A stretch of DNA of 64,000 nucleotides from Molanna angustata (Eukaryota; Arthropoda; Insecta; Trichoptera; Molannidae): assembly GCA_963576475.1 (NCBI GenBank), contig OY754981.1:29860132-29924131 (forward strand), read 5' to 3'. Positions 45,046 to 56,739 of the stretch are shown here, piece after piece (position 1 is the first letter of the stretch; every line of letters begins with the position of its first letter). The position numbers were made by a program, and so were the translations under genes. The notes under the pieces are model-generated. The model saw nothing but the letters and a program-made list of their open reading frames with translations, made no database searches and was not told where the DNA came from.

Positions 45046-46708
45046 AGTTGTGATGAAATCCAGTTTTAATAAATGAATTATGGGATTTGATCAACATTTG
45101 TATTGATCAAAATTATTTTAGATTCAATGGTAAATTTTACAAACAATTGAACGGGTTAGCGATGGGTAGTCCAATGTCACCGATTTTAGCAGATTTTTTT
45201 ATGGATTACTTAGAAAACAAACTTTCCTCCTTGTCCGGTTTTAAAAATCTCCTAATATATAAAAGATATGTGGATGATATATTAGGTATCTGGACAGGAT
45301 CTTTAAGACAGTTAGACTTATTTCTAAAATCTCTCAACTCCCTGAATAAATCCATCCAATTTACGATGGAGGTTGGTGGATCCTCAATTAACTTTTTAGA
45401 CCTAACAATACAAATTATAGATGGAAATTTAGATTTTAACATTTACAGGAAACCCACATTCAGTGATAATATAATACATAATAGCTCGAGACATCACAAC
45501 TCTCACAAATTGTCTACATTCCACTCATTAATACACAGACTTTTTAATGTACCTATGTCAAAAATAAATTATGATAACGAACTCAATATTATTTATAATT
45601 TAGCACTAAACAACGGATATAAAGTTAAATTAATTAATGACTTAATAAGAAAAAAGAAAAAGAAAAACCTTCTCAGAAACATAGCCCCTGGATTAACTAT
45701 AAAATCTTTAAAATCAGATAAATGGATTAAATTAGCATACATAGGAAATTCGTCCGTAAAAGCAGGTAACGTTATTAAAAAATCAGGGAAAAATATAGCT
45801 TTTTATAATCCAAAAACATTAGGCAAAATGCTCATTAACAATAAAGATAAAATAGACCCCATTGAAAATAACGGTATATATTCTTTAGCATGTGGTTCCT
45901 GTCCAAGTGTATACATCGGCCAAACGGGAAGACAATTTAAGATCCGTATTAATGAACATTTACGTTGTAAAAGACTTAATCAGGACTCATCCAACTTTGC
46001 TGCACATCTTAACGAGTTTGGTCATGACTTCTCCATCGATAGTAATACCAAAATTTTACATATTAACCCTAAAGGTAAAAAACTAGATCGTTTGGAGATC
46101 TTAGAAATAAATCGTTTGAAATGTGATAACAGCAAAACTTTGATAAATTTACAGACAGACTTCTCCCCTTCACCGTTATTAAAACCGATATTTTAAACAA
46201 TCTACATTATATACAGTTAATGTGGGGTTATTCCAACACTTATCCTTTATTGTTTGTTTACTTTCGATATAAAGAATTTTACTGCCGGCCACTCTCTTTG
46301 TTTCAGATACCTGCACACATTTGGTCTTCACTACATGGATACACAACCTCTGGATACTCAATAATATTTATATTTCTTATAATTCGTTTCTATATTGTAT
46401 AATGTAAAATCAGTTTTTCTTTCTACTTCAACATTGCTAAACTTTGTATACATCACACATATTTACCATACTGTTTTGTTTGCCAGTTTTCTTCATCAGT
46501 TCTTTCTGGCAATACTAATCGAACTGATAGAACTTTACAAAAAAAAAAAAAAAAGGTTGTGTACCAATATTTCAGTCATATCTATTTAAACTCTGTTTAC
46601 TTTCATTTTCGCGCACTCTGACGATGATCTTCAGATCGATACCGGTCAGTGCCAGTGTTAAAATTATATAGTGAAACTAAAACTAATTAGTGTTTTCATT
46701 TATACCTA
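45046..46708 (+). mobile_element. Penelope-like retroelement (reverse transcriptase plus GIY-YIG), 5'-truncated
   Basis: Penelope-like elements copy RNA into chromosomal nicks using a telomerase-related reverse transcriptase. The frame is open from 45057 to the stop at 46196 (the listed start 45087 is a TTG inside it): NPVLINELWDLINICIDQNY, then RT motifs GLAMGSPMSPILADFFMDYL, YKRYVDDILGIW (the catalytic YVDD box) and INFLDLTI, a basic linker with RKKKKKNLLRNI, and a GIY-YIG nuclease (GIYSLACGSCPSVYIGQTGR, KIRINEHLRC, NEFGHDF). N-terminal RT fingers are missing. The 3' untranslated part (46197-46708) has a poly-A run at about 46540-46554 and a hammerhead-like motif. It sits head-to-head with an inverted arm; the 439 bp at 45046-45484 are single-copy. 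Confidence 0.93.
46613..46652 (+). ncRNA. Hammerhead ribozyme-like motif in the PLE 3' region
   Basis: Folds as a minimal type I hammerhead: stem I GCACT (46613-46617) with AGTGC (46648-46652); core CTGACGA (46618-46624, consensus CUGANGA); stem II GATC-TTCA-GATC (46626-46637); GATA (46638-46641, consensus GAAA); short palindromic stem III ACCGGT; cleavage after GTC at 46647. Hammerheads with short palindromic stem III that work as dimers are known in Penelope-like elements. The A14-to-U change would be expected to weaken activity. Confidence 0.65.
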
Positions 46709-46766
46709 ATATTATATATATTTTTTTGTAACATAAGAAATAATTTACACATTATACACAAATAAA

Positions 46767-46905
46767 TATATTGTTTTTTGGGTAACAAACAGATACTGAG
46801 TCAAATAAAACTAAAACACCCAATAAGAAGTTGGTACACTTTGGAGACTTATGATGTCAATTGTTTCAAGAATCCAGATTGAAGTTCAAGATTTACAGTG
46901 GGCTG
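46767..46905 (-). mobile_element. tRNA-derived SINE, degraded copy
   Basis: Contains TTTTTTGGGTAACAAACAGA, ACACCCAATAAGAAGTTGGT, CACTTTGGAGACTTATGATG and TCCAGATTGAAG in the order of the family at 20066-20278. The tRNA head is lost. Confidence 0.65.
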
Positions 46906-47499
46906 GATTAAATTGATGAAATTATCCATGATCACCATTCATGAAGTGACGACCACTCTATTATTAAGAAATATTAATTGATCCATGCATTATTCACATA
47001 ATAGTATTATAATGATTTAAGATAAAAAATATAAATAAAACATATGCTCATACTATGTGATACATATTTAGATAAAACATTATGTGCCGTTGTAAAACAA
47101 ACCGTAAAACTCAGTAAATAATACATCATAAATTGTCAATATAAACTTTAGAGTACGGTGCGTTGCTTCCATCACCAGAGAGAAGATCCCAAAGTAATAA
47201 TATATAAAGCCAATATCAGTGACACATTAGGTATATAATAGACAATATTTTGTGAAAATGTGATGACAAAGAATAAAACAATAATAGGAGTTTAAATATG
47301 AAATTGCAGTTTAAACCTACTGGAACTTTGAATTAAAATTAAACCTGCATAGTGTCAGACTTCAGAGTGACACTACTTTCGCAAAAAAACTATAACATTC
47401 TGGATAAAATTTGTTTTTGTTTAAATTTCAATTGTATTTACTTTCAACTTTAAAACTGGAGATGTATACGGCCAAATCAGAGTAATTTTCGAATACATT

Positions 47500-47680
47500 C
47501 TGACGTAGGACAAACGCAGCAGAAACTGCTCGCAATGTCAATGCTGTGTTTAGAGAGGATACGGCTAATGTAAGTACTCTGCATTTTTTGGTTTAATCGC
47601 TTTCGTAGCGAAAACTTCAGTTTAAAAAATGAACCACGAGGAAGACAAGCTACGAGGCGATTTCATACTTTAACTCCTAA
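47500..47680 (+). pseudogene. mariner transposase N-terminal fragment
   Basis: Two frames joined by one frameshift near 47587 read TNAAETARNVNAVFREDTAN then VSTL, and FWFNRFRSENFSLKNEPRGR. This is the helix-turn-helix DNA-binding start of mariner transposases (AAETARNIN...W.FRF.SGNFSLEDEPRGR pattern). The D,D34D catalytic part is absent and no TIRs were recognised, so it is a dead fragment. It lies in an ens intron. Confidence 0.8.
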
Positions 47681-47699
47681 TACTCTCCCTGATATTCTA

Positions 47700-49527
47700 T
47701 AGGCTACTACTATACAATCACTGGCACTACAACTTTTTGTGGATTTTGGCCGCCACAAGAAGAAATATTCTATATGCACGAACAATATAAAACAAATTGA
47801 ATTTACAGTAAGGATAAATGAATAAAAAAATTAAATTTATGATAGTCCATTCCAAGTTTATTTCATCTTCAACGAAATCGCTATTTCATAATGTGTCAAT
47901 AAAATATATCTGATGTGTCACATGATAGTATAAAACCTTACCTTAATTGACTGCATGAATACAAATGAAGAAGAAGAAGAACCATCACCATAAAGTAGGG
48001 TCTGTCGCCACTATGTATAGACTTAGTAATGAAACATACAATCACATTCACCATTTTATTAATGAAAAATAATTAATTTAAATGAAACATTAAAGAGGAA
48101 TTCAAAATTGTTTACAAAAATTTTATATTATTGACAATATAAGCGAGGATTGGGGTGTTAAGAAACAAACCAGAAAATAATTAGGGGAAATAACTGAAAC
48201 CAGAAAATCATTAGAAGAAATAAAGGGACAGTCAAAATGTCAAGATTTCATTGTTTTGCTATGTGAGTCAATTACAAGATTCATGTGATTTATTCATTGA
48301 TTTATATGTAGCAAAGTGAGTAGAAAAAATAATTGTCAATGATAAAACACAAAACACTTTTTATATACCTACATTTAATTATACAATCGAAAAATGACTG
48401 TTTTAGAACCATTTCTAAAATGTACAATGAACGAGAATAACAAATAGGAAAAAGAATCCAATATTTTTTGCATACAGAAAAATATATCAAATTTGGATCA
48501 AGCAAGATTCACTTTTCTGTGTAAGTACAACATAAGGCCGGCAGTGTACTAATTATATTATGTACCTACAGAAAGATTCAAATAAATATTGAAACAAGAA
48601 TTATACTCTTGTGAACATAGAATTATAATGTACAGAAGCCGCGTCTAGTACAAATTTCGAATTCAAATGTATGCCAAGTTTTTTTTACATGTGTGTGTGA
48701 GGCGGTAGATCGGTTGGTCTATGTTTTATGTAGGTGTGCGTATCGGTAGGTGTACGTATACTAGAAATTCATCTGTTTCCTCGTAGTTTTAGTTGGCATA
48801 CATTCATTGCGCTGACTAGGTATCTGTATCATTTATAATCTAAGCTTGTGAATTTGTGATAGATTTACAATATTTATTCTGTTTGTATACATATATTTTT
48901 GGAAAACATTATAAATTGAGTAATGTTTTGGAAGTTCAATGATATTGAGTTCAAATTAATAAATTAATTTTTAAATTATGTGTATGAAACAACAAAAAAA
49001 GGTGCAATGAAATAATATACATGGATGCCTAGGAGTCAGTGAGAAAAAATATGTACAGTTTTGAGGTTTTAGTGAAGTATAGTTATTAACAAAACAAAAA
49101 TTTACAAAATAATTTGAATAAAAATTATTTAATGTAAATATGTAATCGAATGTGATAACATCAGAAATGTTTAAATGTTAATAAACACAACCTTCGAAAA
49201 TAAAAGACAAATAAAAAAAAGTACCTATCTATTTTAGAAAAATGTTTTAATATCATAAGAAAATAAGGATAATTTTTAGCCATAGTTAATAATGATGAAT
49301 AATGGATGATTAGTTCAGGATATGCAAACGGTTATCCATAGTGGAATATATTATTATCTTAAAGGGAAATGAATTTGAATGATACCTACTCAATATAAGT
49401 ACCCTGAAGCATTTAGATTAAATTTCAACAATGAGACATATTTTCCACTGACTTCCTAGAGAGGAACAAGGGGTGGGGATGGACCCTGACCATTCGTACT
49501 GTCACCTGTCATCTATCTATCACCCAC
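47700..49527. other. Intronic, no feature recognised
   Basis: AT-rich. The stretch 48640-48830 has somewhat more G+C (GAGGCGGTAGATCGG, GTGTGCGTATCGGTAGGTG) and may be an old element, but no ends or frames were found. Confidence 0.45.
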
Positions 49528-49890
49528 CTGGTACTGTCTGCTTGGTGTGGCGTCTAGGCGGAGGAGGAGGAGGCGGTCCCTGCTGATAGCTCAGCGCCGT
49601 CGTCAGGTTGCCGACTGAGCGGTGCGCTGGGGCGCGGCTCAGCTGCCCCGCGGAGCGGTGGCGAGGCGGGCGGGCGGGCGCCTGGCTGTCGGGCGAGGCG
49701 GGCGCCTGCGGCACTCGCCTCGGCCGGGACAGTTGGTCGAGGCGTGTCATGGAGTAGGCCCTACCTGGAGAGCGGGGAGTGCCCCTGTGGCCGTCCTGCC
49801 GACCCGCTGACAGCGGTATGGTGGGCACCAGGTCCGTCTTGCGGCGGGCCACTCGAGACCAGGGAGCACCATTGTCGCCCGATCCCTCTT
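49528..49890 (-). CDS. ens: Ensconsin exon, Arg/Pro-rich basic linker
   Basis: Acceptor GGTTGTTATTACAG; phase 1 in, phase 1 out (donor GTGGGT). 120 complete codons encode EGSGDNGAPWSRVARRKTDL, VPTIPLSAGRQDGHRGTPRS, TRLDQLSRPRRVPQAPASPD, repeated HRS..L motifs (PRHRSAGQLSRAPAHRSVGN), a run of eight or so Pro (GPPPPPPPRRHTKQTVP). GC-rich and strongly basic; likely disordered and microtubule-attracting. Pro runs could bind profilin, SH3 or EVH1 partners (inference). Confidence 0.9.
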
Positions 49891-50792
49891 CTGTAATAAC
49901 AACCACAAAATGATTAAAACACATAGAAATAGCATTTCCAATTATGGAATATTAATTTTGTGGAACATTATTACAAAACATGGTTTACATATTATTCAAT
50001 TTCATTGTTTTCACAGTGTTATCATGTCTATTTTTAATTTTGTTTTGATGGCATCATTCCTTGAAGTTGAAATACATTTTATAATTTGATAAGATTATAA
50101 ATCACAAATACTTACTTACATAAATAAAAGAGTTTACTACATTGAGTTATTTTTAAAAAATGTGAATATTAATAATATCAATTGATAATTATAATATTGA
50201 TACATGATAAAGAGAAAACTTTCTTGAAAGTCCTACAAAAGTAATAAATAATCACATTTTTAATAGCACAAATGTATCCTGTTTATTTTGAAAAATAAAA
50301 TAGATTTCATGGAATCTTATAATGATCCAGAAAATACTTTCACACATATTTGTACATCATTTTACATAGCAATGAAAATTCTGTTGCAGAATATTGACAC
50401 CGACACAAACAATATAGTATTATATATTTATACACATTTTCTTTGATTTTCCTTCATATTTTACACTCAACTCTTTTTAAGGAAAGTTCTTAACTAAACA
50501 CCACATAGTTATGAGAGGAAATAATTACGAACGTTAGGTAAGAATTTGTAACAGACTATTTTGTAAAAGATGTGCTCAGGAAAGGGGAAGTATTGAGGTG
50601 CACGAGAGAATACAAAACCAATAAACCAGAACTATATTTTAAGATTCCAAGGAAATGTTATTAAAAATTCCTATTATCTAAAAAATATCAGACCCCAGGA
50701 GTTCAGATGTATAAATACAACAACAAAAATATACTCACTTAAATAAATGCTTAGTAAACCAAAATTTATAGGTTATATTCCAAGCATTGACA

Positions 50793-51510
50793 CTTACGCT
50801 ACGTCCTACGTAGGCGATTCAAAGCGAACGCGATTGCGAAACATTGCGGTGCGGATACAAGCGAATTCAATGCGAAGCGGCGGCTCTGTCCTACGTGTGC
50901 GCGAATCGTTCCCTCTGCCGCCAGCTACTGTCATGGATGTACGTATATAAAATACTCAAGAAGTATGTACGGCAGAGAAGTGAAACTAATATTGTGTACT
51001 TAGAGAAGCATATTTATGGGGGATATCACGATTTGTATGAAAAATTACGTGATCTTGAATTAATAAATGAGACTGAATTTACATCTTTCCGGGAAACATA
51101 TAAAAATTTGACATTCGTGCAAGCGAGAGAAAACTTTAAGTGTTTTGAACAACATCCTATTGTAAAATAGCAATAATAAATAAATGTGTTTACTTGTAGT
51201 CCCATTTATTTTTGCCAAATCCTAAAATTCGCGGTTCGATAATAATTTGTCCCATAATATGGGACGTTCATGGACAGAAATTAAAATTTCTGTTTCTGAC
51301 ATGTCAAAAAACAATGGCGCCGCTATCAATTCGCGCGAAAATATCAAACCAACTGATCGCGTTCGCTTCGCATCGCTCCGCGCCGCATCGAAACCAACTC
51401 GCGGTCGGTAACGTAGGACACTACCATAGTTACCGACTGTTTGTTATTTTCGCGCCACACCGCGCAGTCTCGCGTTCGCTTTGAATCGCCTACGTAGGAC
51501 GTCGCGTAAG
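50793..51510. mobile_element. DNA element with 41-bp TIRs, possibly PIF/Harbinger-related
   Basis: The left end CTTACGCTACGTCCTACGTA continues GGCGATTCAAAGCGAACGCG. The right end is its reverse complement with one mismatch (GCTACG versus GCGACG). CG-rich subterminal blocks (TCGCATCGCTCCGCGCCGCA) recall Harbinger-type ends. An internal plus-strand frame (about 50937-51170) reads KYVRQRSETNIVYLEKHIYG, GYHDLYEKLRDLELINETEF; the GGYHDLYEKLR part recalls the start of Harbinger DDE transposases, but the catalytic domain is absent. The target duplication is not clear (TA or TTA/TAA at the edge). Confidence 0.75.
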
Positions 51511-52339
51511 AATGTACAATCCTTACTGTTACGGAGATAGAATATTTCCAACTAAAGAGATATTGTCAATTTTACCTTAATGATAGTATTTTATAAGATG
51601 ATAAAGAAATCAATAATTTTAAGGTCATATAAATTGCAGTTAATGTTCAACACAATGAAACATCATTTGGTAAAATGATAACGTCAAAAATGGTATATAA
51701 TTACAATACTAAAAATGAAAATTTTGTATGTCTTTATAAAGGATCTAATCTTTCCAATTCTTCAATACGTAAGTACCGGTTCAGTAATCAAATATAAAAT
51801 ATGTTAACGGTATTTCTAGTTTAAAAAACACACACAGGACATAATCCATGCAAAGATTGTGTTAAATTAAAATATTAAAATCATTCTTCGTTAGGAACAC
51901 AAGTCATTCGATTAATATCACACATGCCAATTATATTTCATTTTCAAAAATATTGCATTAGGTTATTTTACAATTTAACTTTATGAAATCAACACATTGA
52001 CTATGTAATGAATAAAACATTATTTACACAGAATTGTTAGTCCAACGATAGAAAAGAGAATAAAAAAAATTATAAGGTAATAAATATTGAGGAATAGTTA
52101 AATAAATAATTAAATTATATACCTTTATTTTAAAGGATAATGAATAACAATAAGATAGATAGTCATTTAAAAACAATGAAGTATAAAAATAAATTGTATA
52201 TTTTTTGGAATAAGCAAAAGAGAATTTCTTACTTTTCTTTTGTTGAATATATCATTTCCATCTGATTCAGTAGCTATTCATTTTAATTTCTTATATGACA
52301 AAATATTTCCTGATTTTTTTTTCAGGTGGGTATACTATC

Positions 52340-52420
52340 ATACCACGTCCCTATTATTATTGCGATAGATAGGGAGAACTGAGTACCATGTCTTTGCACA
52401 CATTCATCGCTTTAATTTTT
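52340..52420 (+). repeat. Dispersed repeat (CACGTCCCTA family), degraded
   Basis: CATACCACGTCCCTATTATT, GATAGGGAGAACTGAGTACC and TCTTTGCACACATTC follow the order of the family at 2195-2320. Confidence 0.5.
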
Positions 52421-54044
52421 ATCTTAATCAAATTAAATTTACACAGAGTAGGTCAAGTTTATATTTGTATTCCAAAATTATTTCTTGTCTTGTGTTTATT
52501 AACTGATAGGAAATACTAAAAATCAATTAGTGTTGATAAGCCAGCTAGGAATTGAACCCTATAAATCATATTTGAAATCAAGGCAGCAAACACTTTTCAA
52601 AATGAACATTATTGAACATTGTACAACACACAATATTTTTTCCTATTTACAATCATACATCATAAAAATTCTTAATTTCTCAAGTCAAAACACACATTCA
52701 TTCAAACACGAGCCAACGTTTATTAATGATAAATAAATGACACTCCTCAAATCAACCCATAATTTATACATATTAATATTTATTATAAGAATCATTTGAA
52801 ATTTTTAATGTCATAAATTACAGAGTAAAAATCCTTTGATGAGATGCAGTCTTTCGAACAACTATAATTTTTTTTATGTATATTATCATGTGTTAGAATA
52901 AATAAAATAAAATTTAATAAAAATATAAATAAAAGAATAGAAAAGGAAAGTTCTTAAAAATAACTGATGTATTCAAAATATTTGCCTTTAAAAACAAAGT
53001 AGCAACAAGAAAAAAAAATGAATAAAGCAAATATGGAACGGAAGATTGACAGACAGATAGATATAAATGTAAAAATGATAAGACGAAATAGATGAGAGAG
53101 GAGTTATATAGAGCTACAAGATAAATATGTATTAGGTTATGATATGACCAACCATCATGCCAATAATTTATTCTGACTTTGATCATCATATCACCATCCG
53201 TTTGATAATGAAACCAATCTGTAAAGCCACAGGCAGTTGAATTAGACAACACAATTTTATACAGCATTTCATTTTCATGCCTTCATTGATCCATGGTAAA
53301 GATTAATTACAGTGTAAGTGGAAAGTAAATAATAAACTCGCGAATTTCAGTATATTATGTATGTTTGTTTATTAAAAAAAAAAGTATAAATTGATTTTTT
53401 CTGGAATATAATATCACTTACATGATACATTTCAAAATTACGTTTTTGTTTTACAAACTCAATAGGCAGTTCCATTTATGTAATGTCAAATAGATTGAAA
53501 TAGTGAGTCAATACCGTACAAAAAAAAAAAGAAAACTAGAAAAAAAATATTCGCTAAAGAAAAATTTCTATTCAAAAATATTCAATGAGAATAGTAAGAA
53601 CACAAATTGTGATGAAAACATAAATGAAAAACAAAAAAAGCTAAGAGATGAGTAAATTAAACAAATAAGCAACGATCAAAATATTTAATGATTTTGTTGG
53701 ATAATGACACTGGAAAATGAATTTTTCATTCAATTATATATTGAATGAAAAAGGAGGTAAAACTCCTTGAATGAAAAACAATTAATATAAAAACGATTTG
53801 AATGATAAACCATTATATTTTTTTTTAATGAAAACAATTATGAAATTGAATAAAAATAAGTTAAAACTCTATGAATGAAAAACAAACATAGTAAACACAG
53901 TTGAAAAAACGTCTTCATCATGGAGTCAATAAAAGCAAAAATAACAACAAAAAAGACACTATCTACAAAATGTGACAATCCAAAAGCCTGGTAATCCCAC
54001 AGATGCATGGAGTCCCCCTTTTTTATTATCCCACTTCCTCTCAC

Positions 54045-54208
54045 CGTGGTATCCCAGCTGCTGAGGGAATATTTGTCGACCGTTTCCAGACGAGTCCGAA
54101 GCACCATACTCCGCCCAGTGAAATACTTCGTACATGGTCGATGATACACGGTAATCTGGAATAATGGTCGGGCCACCAAACCAACAGTGACTAAATCACA
54201 TTCTTTAT
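54045..54208 (-). CDS. ens: Possible alternative ensconsin exon
   Basis: Acceptor TATTATGACAG followed by an open frame of about 55 codons: KECDLVTVGLVARPLFQITV, YHRPCTKYFTGRSMVLRTRL, ETVDKYSLSSWDTT. It ends at a strong donor (ACGGTGAGA) at 54044. Its base composition is clearly coding-like against the AT-rich flanks. The entry phase (1) matches the exon at 55581, giving GDD at the join. The exit is phase 0, which does not match the entry of 49890 (phase 1). A weaker donor at 54034 (GAAGTGGGA) would give phase 1. It may be an isoform-specific exon, or belong to a transcript with a further exon not found. I do not recognise a domain. Confidence 0.42.
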
Positions 54209-54209
54209 C

Positions 54210-54600
54210 TGTCATAATAATACATCACACAACCTGCTTGATGGCTAAACATTCAAATGTTTAGTCTTAAGACATTCAAACAAAACAGAGTATAAAAGTT
54301 TAAGACCAATAATGTTTTAACAATGCATAGAAAGAACTCTTTGCAGGGTGAATAGCATTAAACGAAAAAAAAGGTTTGTGACAGTAATAAATCATACATT
54401 TGCCAAATGGCTAAATATTTGAATCTTTTTTCACATTTACTTAAGCCATTCAAATATAACAGAGAAATGAAATATAAACATTCTAAATATGTGGTCTCAA
54501 GCCTACAATGCAGTTTGTGACAATAATACATCATACACTAAATATTCAAATATTTTGTTGCATCAATTAAGCCATTCAAACATAACATACATAGTATTGA
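54210..54600. repeat. Degenerate tandem repeat, about 150-bp unit, 3 copies
   Basis: Words TGTCATAATAATACATCACA, TGTGACAGTAATAAATCATA and TGTGACAATAATACATCATA start successive copies near 54210, 54377 and 54517, each followed by CTAAA(T)ATTCAAAT and an AGCCATTCAAAC block. The first copy touches the acceptor of the possible exon at 54208. Confidence 0.65.
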
Positions 54601-55580
54601 ATTATAATATTGACATAGAAACATTAATTCTAAACATACAGCTTTATGCAAACATTACGATTTGGAACAGAGTATTTTGGGACATCAAATTGATTGTATT
54701 TGATTCTGATTTGTCCCAAATCGTAATGAATACTTTGAGTCTTACTGAGTGTGCTCAAGAGTTGTCTTAAAACAGTAGATAAACGAAATAAAAAAAAAAT
54801 AAAAAAATACATCAATCATTACAGAAAAAGTAAAATAAAATTACAAAAACATAGTTTGGTGTTGACACACAAAAACATATGTGGTTTAAAAAAAGAAAAA
54901 AATATATATAAGAAACCACTAATGGCAGACATCTCTGACATAAGGAGAACAACAAACGTGTAGATTAAAAGTAAAAATTGGAGATGCAATATAATTTATA
55001 AGGTGTATACACTACAAGAATACTTCCCAACCTATAAAAGATAAAATTAATGGAGCAATTGAATTTAACAAAAAACTAACCTGTACGTAGTTCATTAATG
55101 TACATTTAATTCCAAATGAACTTTGGAATTATGTACTAATGTAAATTTGTTCAATTAAAATTTTCAGATTCACTGGATAGAATCTCGTTACTTTAATAAA
55201 TAGTATTTTTTCAGAGATTGTATGATCATTTTATTACTTCAGGGGTTCCAGGGTGGATATGAGTAAAATAGTAAACCTCCATCGTTTGTTATAGGCTAAA
55301 TAATACGATTGCATATGTTTTCAAACATACATATTGTGACAAAATGTCTGATAAAAATATAAGTTGAGTCATTAAATCTTTGAAGTAAATCAATAAGATC
55401 ATTATACACACGGGTAAAATCAAATACATATTGAACAAAAAGAATTATGTTTTTGGTTGGGAAGCAGATACATATCTGCACAATGCAACAGGAGGAACTA
55501 AAGGTGAACGTAAAACAGAAGACATGTGTAATCTATAACTATGAAAGTATTATAAGGAGTTAAGTATCTTCCATGCTTAC

Positions 55581-55708
55581 CGTCTCCTGGCTGACGGTCT
55601 AATCCGCTGGCTGAAGTGGCTCTCTTCTTGTTGGGGTCCAGCTCACGTTCAGACGACCGTCTTGACAGGGGCAATGCTGCAAACATCACATTGGATGTCG
55701 AAGTAGCC
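55581..55708 (-). CDS. ens: Ensconsin exon, conserved RATSTSNVM region
   Basis: Acceptor TCTTGTTTTTCCAG; phase 2 in, phase 1 out (donor GTAAGC). It encodes ATSTSNVMFAALPLSRRSSE, RELDPNKKRATSASGLDRQP and GD. Together with the previous exon it forms ...TFWGHRRATSTSNVM..., a stretch strongly conserved across MAP7/ensconsin proteins just after the N-terminal microtubule-binding coiled coil. The RRSS site looks like a basophilic kinase site (inference). Confidence 0.93.
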
Positions 55709-55796
55709 CTGGAAAAACAAGAGTGTGAGCAATATTCAAATGACAAGATATTTTTAGTTTTCTAAATCTAAAGTAATAAAGCAATCAAAATGTTAG

Positions 55797-55840
55797 TGTT
55801 TGTGTGTGTGTGTGTATGTGTGTGTGTGTGTGTGTGTTTG
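55797..55840. repeat. (TG)n microsatellite
   Basis: Runs of TGTGTGTG with a TATG interruption. Confidence 0.97.
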
Positions 55841-56739
55841 TCTCACGCCTTCTGAAAAACCAAGAGCATCTAAAAATCTAATTTATGTGCGAACGTGTAC
55901 CTGTATACCTGATGCAGTGTCACGCTAAAAATAATGCGATAAAAATGCTGAATTTTAAAAATATTTCAATAATTATTTTTTTCATACAAAATTTTCCAAG
56001 TCGTATCTGTCAAAAAAGTGTACATTTTGCACGCAAATATCTGTTAGTTTAAAAGTTAGAAGTACGTATTTACACGAAAAAAATTTACTTTCAAGTATAA
56101 CTTAGCGTTTAAGTGAAAACCATGGTGAATATTTTGTATAATTATAATGTTTAACTTATTTTTAAAGTAAGCGTTTTGTACATAAATGCCGCCATTTTAA
56201 TATCTTTTCATACAATATTTCATTTTCCCACCGAATGAATATGTTCTTGAAAATAATAAACCTTTGAAATAAATGTAATTATGAAATAATAAAATGAAAC
56301 ACAAGACATTACGGCAAGTTTTAAGACATATATTGTAAAAATGTGTTATTTATTAGTAAAGATATAGGCATAATAAAATTGCATAATTTGTAAATAATAT
56401 TTGATTTATCTGACAATTTTCATTTTTATGGCATCGAACAAACCAATGTAGGTACCTACATATTCAAAAAAGTCTCAAACCATTTGATATTTTTAACGTA
56501 TTGGAATGGTTACTATGGTAACGGAAAGATTCTGATATTCAAATAAAATTAGTTATGAATCGAATTTATTTAGAACATTGTTGTAGGTAGGTACCGACCT
56601 ATTACTATTTACTTACAAATCAACAATATACTGATTTTCTATCGGAAAATTATTTTATTTGTTTATTTATGCATGTATGCGATGTACTCCTAAACCGTTT
56701 GTCCGATTAAAATGAAACTTTGGTGAATTGTCGAGCGTA

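Larger units (their letters stand above)
43616..49527 (-). other. ens: Ensconsin intron of about 5.9 kb hosting a Penelope-like element
   Basis: Contains the Penelope-like element and its inverted arm (43822-46708), a SINE (46767-46905) and a mariner fragment (47500-47680). The rest (47700-49527) is AT-rich without recognisable features. Confidence 0.8.
49891..55580 (-). other. ens: Ensconsin intron of about 5.7 kb
   Basis: Contains a TIR element (50793-51510), a CACGTCCCTA-type dispersed repeat (52340-52420), a possible alternative exon (54045-54208) and a degenerate tandem repeat (54210-54600). The rest is AT-rich. Confidence 0.8.
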
